DNA of 14,373 nucleotides, from the NCBI GenBank assembly GCA_011375245.1, contig DRMA01000132.1:1-14373 (forward strand), read 5' to 3'. The DNA is from Thiothrix sp. Its GTDB lineage: Bacteria; Pseudomonadota; Gammaproteobacteria; Thiotrichales; Thiotrichaceae. This document shows, one piece after another, positions 12,201-14,373 of the stretch (within the stretch, counting starts at the first letter, position 1; each line of letters opens with the position of its first letter). The notes beneath the pieces are model-generated. The model ran no database searches. It saw nothing but the letters and a program-made list of their open reading frames with translations, and was not told where the DNA came from. Both the position numbers and the translations under genes were made by a program.

Positions 12201-14373
12201 ATTGATACAACAGCCAATGAAAATATACCTTACAAATACCACATTATTGCGTTAGACAACGCAAATAACACCTCAGCCCCCTCAGCAACCATTACTATTC
12301 TTGCAGGTGATCTGACTGCCCCCAGCGCAGTAAACAATCTACAAGCAACAGCTAGTGAAAGCAGCGTGTTATTGACGTGGGATAAGGCACTGGATAACAC
12401 AGGGGTAACACGTTATCGCGTGATCCGCGATGGTCGTTTGATTGCCTTAAGTAACCTCACCTCATACACCGATAACAGCGCAGAAAAAGGCATTACTTAT
12501 GGTTATACCATTAAGGCATTGGATGCCAGTGGCAATGTGTCATTAGCAAGTAATACCGTTAATGCAGGCGTTGGAGCATTGTGTACAGCAACGACTGACT
12601 ACTTCACCGCAACGGTAGAACCTTCATTAGCCATTTGTAGCAGTTGTCATATTGCAGGTGGTGCGGCACAAAACACTCGTTTGGTATTAGCACAAGGCAA
12701 TGATGCCTCCAGCCGTAATCTATCAACACTCAATAGCTTAACGAACACATTAGGCAGTACTAGCATTCTGAATAAAGTTTCAGGGCAGCAAGCACATGGC
12801 GGCGGTACTGTTTTTGTCAGTGACTCTACTGAGTATCAGCAATTATCAACCTTGTTGACGCAATTAGAAGCTCCACAAAATTGCAATACAGATACACCAA
12901 CACAAGATGATTCCGCAATTTCAGCCGTTTCATTAGCCGCAAATTGTTCGAGTTGTCATGGATCAGAAGGTGCCAGTAGTGGCCCTGCAACACCAACGAT
13001 TTCAGGTTTAGAAAGTCATTATCTACTGAAAGTATTACGTGACTATAAAGATAATAGTCGTGCCTCCACTGTTATGAATCGTATTGCCAAAGGTTATACA
13101 GATACACAGTTACAAAGCATCGCTAACTATTTTGCTGCTCAACCACATTATGTCGCAGAACAAAGCGTTAATACCGCTTTAGTTGCTCAAGGTAAAATCT
13201 TACATGATAGTTCGTGTGCATCTTGCCATAGTAATAAAGGCAAAGATACAACACTCACAGGTACGCGATTAGCAGGTCAATGGCAAGTGTATACGCAACG
13301 TACTTTGGAAGATTATATTGCTGGTCTCAGTACTGCACCACAGACCATGCTAGATAACTTAAACACACTTCACCAACAACAAGGTGACCAAAGTATCGCA
13401 GCCCTAGCAGCATTTTATGCCAGCATTAAAGCAGATACAGAAGCCCCAAGTACACCTGATGCCGTTGAAGTTGCTGCAACTACGCTCGATAGCATAACCC
13501 TCACATGGTTTGATGCCGATGATAATTGGTCGGTTGATTACTACGAAATCTATCGTGATGGTGTATTAATTGGCACCACGGAGTTTAGTGCCTTTACGGA
13601 TCTAGGACTCACTGCTGGCAATTACGAATATCGCATCGTTGCCGTTGATTCAGCAGGCAATCGTTCCGAGCGAAGCATGATAGTAAATACCACGCTATCA
13701 AGCGATGATATGGCAACTAAGGCGGCTAATTTACTTGACTACACAGCTACCTTGCGTAAAGCGGCAATTATTCTATTAGGTCGCCTTCCTTCTGAGTCTG
13801 AATTAAGCACAGCAACCACTGAGGAAACCTTTAGAGCCACCTTACGTACCATGCTGGATAATGAAAAATCACTGCATAACTTTGTTTATCGTGCCGCCCA
13901 TGAAACCTTCCTTAGTAATGGTGCTGCAAACGCTGGCAGCAATGAAGGTATCCGCAGAGAAGACTTCCCCATGCTTGATAATCTATCCGATGCTGAGAAT
14001 CGTCTAGTTAGGGATACGATTAAAAAGGAACCCGTTTATTTATTACAATACATTGTTGACGCAGATCGTCCGTGGACGGAATCACTCACCGCAGACTACA
14101 CTGTTTTAAACGGCACACTGGCCAAAACACTGGGGGCAAAGCCACTTTCAGGCGACTTTAATGATCCAATGGACAGCAATGAACGCTTACCTGCACGCAT
14201 TAGTACGCTCTCTGCACGCTTAGGCGACAAAACCTTTCCTCATGCGGGTGTCCTAACCACGAATGCATGGTTATCACGCTTCCCAACAACGGATACTAAC
14301 CGTAACCGTCATCGGGCAGCTCAGGTTTACCAACAGTTCTTTGGCATTGATATTGAAGCCTTAGCCGAACGCC
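6252..14373 (+). CDS. Giant exported PA14/FN3/multiheme cytochrome c protein (3' end beyond window)
   Basis: One stop-free frame of at least 2,707 codons runs off the window. Residues 1-38 look like a Sec signal peptide: basic n-region, hydrophobic GLFSFFLFATSS, cleavage after SQA. Order: uncharacterised N-terminal domain (about 39-493), ten tandem PA14 modules (494-1846), three FN3 modules (1847-2105), a monoheme cytochrome segment (CSSCH 2129-2133), a diheme segment like flavocytochrome c sulfide dehydrogenase cytochrome subunit (CSSCH 2232-2236, CASCH 2322-2326), a fourth FN3 (2397-2483), and a DUF1592/DUF1588-like region (2485 onward). ATG 6252 is chosen because it gives the signal peptide and has GGGG nine bases upstream. 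The protein should be periplasmic or surface-exposed, with hemes attached after export. PA14 modules often bind carbohydrate, and DUF1592-type domains occur with cytochromes in planctomycete proteins, so a redox enzyme on a polymeric or surface substrate is inferred. No specific reaction can be named. Codon use resembles the neighbours. Confidence 0.9.
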   Translation, partial: MFNNTLCKGSTLKHAKKAQRIVYNGLFSFFLFATSSQATPVPNHPILLTPPQVGGSHAFARQAPAIPLQKINAHSTIDLQDLSTNEAIDLAVSNTLAATQLMPENKKAILNLDLDFLQIAQSSVIVRDNEKPLLVDTNTGSLLPDQGIWLDQGIDIVKQRVTDFFQKYHDAGGELDVVSLNYSGLTLSAAAIKITGEQTGSLQNYLQAIEDDARFATIANTLGFSDLHAMYDGSTQATSKQKQWNAVMKDRIAVYLNNAFYQPIADIFPTTRLSAHNYYTKTTEKIVGTHQSRTLSTDTSDPHITINQQTYTLDRFNTFRRELDQLRHMALASNAAIHPEFLSKTQPENNILAQSDLYQEMVFHTGLLGVRDFLFNNNNGSSADNQLLNDTLVELDQQVGSIAYQSAIDAPIDWQQPYVLSAVEQGDQRIWRFTPNTTATDNAESSIVNYSPAQFLIDNKTLTFPNSDAQSLNNTTSNAGVWVTQNKQLTSTGCEQPKLGKSCTEYFANNDLTGSPTLFIETATSRREALAAGIEVFNQQWGLTGTGFATGNDNFSVRYRETQQFIGGNYAFTINADDAVKLWIDDTLIIDAWNKSDTTQEKRNLTTQITLASGEHTLIMEYADYADEATLSLSAKQLSCIPEIGQICLSLLEQDANLNQTDTHFIQSANGIKFNFDDFKFPANLSADDNLHLKWEGVFTFEEADYIFNITHGKGKLRFWIDEVIVYEADSNNTNELEQTLKHMSQGSHRIRVEQQAVQGAHLDINWEKSEATCATIPEGEFCTEFFAGINLAGLPIHKRTDPSINFYWRGDSPEAGIVPKDRFSARWQGTFNFEAGDYRFISSTDDGMRVWVDGEEIISSWKNQGTTEYFTDLTLSEGKHLVKVEYYENYGWATAKLKWEKKADCSGIPENQFCGSYFNQNKAFNGEPDRTYLSDSINLDLQRGDKPLHGMRNNRYSIRWLGKFDFAKAGNYQFNSDADDGLRIWIDEALVTDTWKRPWPFRGKDQRIVEVSKGQHIIKVEYQQAWGAAKASIDWQYLEECNAGIVKDAFCMEMYENRQLNKLKGLQQLPKYLKKVDNIDFDWKRGAPEKLIASNNFSIRWTGQHRFDKGNYRFKLSSDDGMRLFIDGERIIDQWRYRAETNNEAVVKLDAGYHDIKLEYFEGWGSAAAHLNWQKIPSCDDALAGQVCGEFFNSNNLSGVIADVQIADSINFDWGRKSPSPQIRNDRFSARWTSKNTFEEGLYRFYTDSDDGVRIFVDGKKVLDRWKRRWPMYGKSKILVPLASGQHTIQVEYKEDWGNAKAKVFWEKAPDCSIIPDNAFCTAIYGNRDLSGDAIDTRTDTRIDFDWGKESPTLGVWRDRFSTRSIGKFNFEQGYYNFNVAVDDGMKVWLDDKLIVDNWKRSWYLKGKENRVIKIAKGEHTIKVETVEHYGSANAKLNWSAIEACAATPENAFCMEIFDGRALDKNNTILPKYMAKVDNIDVDWNNSSPNELVWRDNFSVRWQGKHQFSTGNYRFSSLVDDGVRVWVDNKLIIDQWRYRGNKPSEKIITLSEGLHDVKMEYYEAGGRAAAKLTWKKLLSCDDVPNGQLCAEYFNNRNLEGSPVDVQYVDAINFDWGRNAPTSNVNRDKFSVRWTGSVNFTDGLYRFRTADVDDGMRILVDNENILDLWKRKWPWYGNQRVLKTMTAGKHKVVVEYREDWGNAKAKAFWEKAPDCDNDVPNGEFCASFYAGTQLEASKRIDTRIDKAINHEWGTGSPHPNVSRDKFSTRWAGNFDLAEGEYTFNVRTDDGFRLKVGEQTLIESWKGQAPTAYQKRLFLEKGTYKIVAEYYEQWGGATAQLNWTVAPSRPSNLVVISATPNSITLGWNAAKGNATKYEVWRDQKKIAEVIQTSYADTELASFQQYAYQIVAVDAAGNRSLLSDSLTTFTQDGTAPSAPTGLAAKNLSDGGIELTWQASSDNIGVTVYQVLRDQTIIGTANNTRYIDTTANENIPYKYHIIALDNANNTSAPSATITILAGDLTAPSAVNNLQATASESSVLLTWDKALDNTGVTRYRVIRDGRLIALSNLTSYTDNSAEKGITYGYTIKALDASGNVSLASNTVNAGVGALCTATTDYFTATVEPSLAICSSCHIAGGAAQNTRLVLAQGNDASSRNLSTLNSLTNTLGSTSILNKVSGQQAHGGGTVFVSDSTEYQQLSTLLTQLEAPQNCNTDTPTQDDSAISAVSLAANCSSCHGSEGASSGPATPTISGLESHYLLKVLRDYKDNSRASTVMNRIAKGYTDTQLQSIANYFAAQPHYVAEQSVNTALVAQGKILHDSSCASCHSNKGKDTTLTGTRLAGQWQVYTQRTLEDYIAGLSTAPQTMLDNLNTLHQQQGDQSIAALAAFYASIKADTEAPSTPDAVEVAATTLDSITLTWFDADDNWSVDYYEIYRDGVLIGTTEFSAFTDLGLTAGNYEYRIVAVDSAGNRSERSMIVNTTLSSDDMATKAANLLDYTATLRKAAIILLGRLPSESELSTATTEETFRATLRTMLDNEKSLHNFVYRAAHETFLSNGAANAGSNEGIRREDFPMLDNLSDAENRLVRDTIKKEPVYLLQYIVDADRPWTESLTADYTVLNGTLAKTLGAKPLSGDFNDPMDSNERLPARISTLSARLGDKTFPHAGVLTTNAWLSRFPTTDTNRNRHRAAQVYQQFFGIDIEALAER
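6366..7730 (+). other. N-terminal domain of the giant protein, unassigned, possibly TIM-barrel hydrolase-like
   Basis: Residues about 39-493 lie between the signal peptide and the first PA14 module. Three stretches hint at a glycoside-hydrolase-like barrel: GIWLDQGIDIVKQRVTDFF with AGGELDVVSLNYSG (ending near 184), LYQEMVFHTGLLGVRDFLFN (357-376), and a closing beta segment ending in RIWRFTPN (about 429-436). Where such a barrel would carry an acidic residue after the LDVVSLN strand, this protein has Tyr-Ser. If the fold is right, the usual catalytic acid may be lost. No family was firmly recognised. Confidence 0.3.
9375..10586 (+). repeat. Three-module PA14 super-repeat, copy 1 (modules 5-7)
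   Basis: Modules 5, 6 and 7 resemble modules 8, 9 and 10 in the same order, offset about 402 codons. Module 5 shares LPKY...KVDNID.DW and the WRYR variant with module 8. Module 6 shares INFDWGR and EDWGNAKAK...WEKAPDC with module 9. Module 7 shares IDTR plus RD.FSTR with module 10. At DNA level 10137-10190 matches 11343-11396 at 50 of 54 positions, counted by eye. Confidence 0.75.
10587..11789 (+). repeat. Three-module PA14 super-repeat, copy 2 (modules 8-10)
   Basis: This is the second copy of the block described for modules 5-7. Its last module (10) is the most diverged, with WKGQ instead of WKR-x-W and KVGEQ in place of the VDG hairpin. It abuts the first FN3 module directly. The order-preserving similarity indicates duplication of a three-module block rather than independent single-module duplications. 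Confidence 0.7.
11790..12566 (+). other. Three tandem fibronectin type III modules
   Basis: Residues about 1847-1930, 1932-2020 and 2021-2105 each show the FN3 pattern: PS-x-P/V...L near the start, a SITLGW or IELTW-type strand, Y-x-V-x-RD (YEVWRD, YQVLRD, YRVIRD), a Y-x-D/Y turn, and YQIVAVDAAGN-like closing strands. They probably act as spacers between the PA14 array and the heme domains. The copies are more diverged from each other than the PA14 modules are. Confidence 0.85.
12570..12900 (+). other. Monoheme cytochrome c segment of the giant protein
   Basis: Residues about 2107-2217 contain one heme-attachment motif CSSCH (2129-2133) after DYFTATVEPSLAI, which resembles the start of cytochrome domains joined to planctomycete-type DUF domains. 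HIAGGAAQNTRLVL follows, and His2182 in GQQAHGGG is a candidate distal ligand. Extra cysteines at about 2111 and in QNCN before the next domain could form a disulfide. Assignment to a Pfam family was not possible by eye. Confidence 0.7.
12918..13430 (+). other. Diheme cytochrome segment like the FccA subunit of flavocytochrome c
   Basis: Residues about 2223-2393 hold two heme motifs, CSSCH (2232-2236) and CASCH (2322-2326). The layout follows FccA and cytochrome c4-like dihemes: AANCSSCHGSEG...GPATPTISGL, a DYKDNSRASTVMNRIAKGY stretch with probable distal Met2275, NYFAAQ, ALVAQGKILHDSSCASCH, LAGQWQVY, and Met2366 in APQTM as the second distal ligand. In flavocytochrome c this subunit takes electrons from sulfide oxidised at the FccB flavin. 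Here it is embedded in a giant chain, and no flavin subunit is in the window, so it may simply be an electron-transfer module. Confidence 0.75.
13440..13700 (+). other. Fourth fibronectin type III module
   Basis: Residues about 2397-2483 carry APSTPDAVEVAATTLDSITL, YYEIYRDGVLIGTT, and YEYRIVAVDSAGNRS, matching the FN3 pattern of the upstream three. It separates the diheme segment from the C-terminal DUF1592-like region, which suggests a flexible linker between redox domains. Confidence 0.85.
13704..14373 (+). other. DUF1592/DUF1588-like C-terminal region, cut by the window edge
   Basis: Residues from about 2485 include LRKAAIILLGRLPSESEL (about 2501-2518), EPVYLLQYIVDADRPWTESL leading to TADYTVLNGTLAKTLG (near 2613-2628), and HAGVLTTNAWLSRFPTTDTN (2664-2683) followed by an R-rich helix. 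The TADYT-x-LN and GVLT-x-x-x-x-L signposts in this order resemble DUF1592 followed by DUF1588, domains described from planctomycete cytochrome-associated proteins of unknown reaction. The rest lies beyond the window, so further heme motifs cannot be excluded. Confidence 0.55.

Overview
The window looks like a chromosomal piece of an AT-rich gammaproteobacterium. The evidence is the order ftsY-ftsE-ftsX with an ftsE/ftsX stop-start overlap, followed by a tex-type gene. A sulfide-dehydrogenase-like diheme domain in the last gene would suit a sulfur-oxidising lineage such as Thiotrichales, but that is only a guess from domain resemblance.

Left edge (1-445): a decayed IS200/IS605-family element. 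Its Y1 transposase reading frame has lost an internal segment, and a GC-rich hairpin typical of such element ends follows. Next is a short AT-rich leader with two mutually exclusive hairpins, then ftsY (621-1613), ftsE (1677-2324) and ftsX (2324-3322). Their products couple signal-recognition-particle targeting and septal peptidoglycan hydrolysis to the inner membrane. A 258-base spacer (3323-3580) carries palindromes resembling dispersed REP/MITE-like repeats. It leads to tex (3581-5869), an RNA-binding transcription accessory protein with a C-terminal S1 domain. A long AT-rich spacer (5870-6251) holds a probable terminator and a perfect 13-base palindrome.

The right 57 % of the window (6252-14373) is one uninterrupted reading frame that runs off the edge after at least 2,707 codons. 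It encodes an exported giant protein: signal peptide, an N-terminal domain of about 450 residues of uncertain (possibly hydrolase-like) fold, ten tandem PA14 modules, three fibronectin type III modules, a monoheme cytochrome c segment, a diheme segment resembling the cytochrome subunit of flavocytochrome c sulfide dehydrogenase, a fourth FN3 module, and the start of a region resembling the planctomycete-type DUF1592/DUF1588 domains. The PA14 array has a higher-order period of three modules (about 402 residues), and each module opens with a closely spaced cysteine pair. This combination of putative carbohydrate- or surface-binding modules with three c-type hemes in one chain is the most unusual thing here. 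It suggests a cell-surface or periplasmic redox enzyme that acts on a polymeric or surface substrate.

No tRNA, rRNA, CRISPR array or complete transposon was recognised. All calls are by eye, without database searches.
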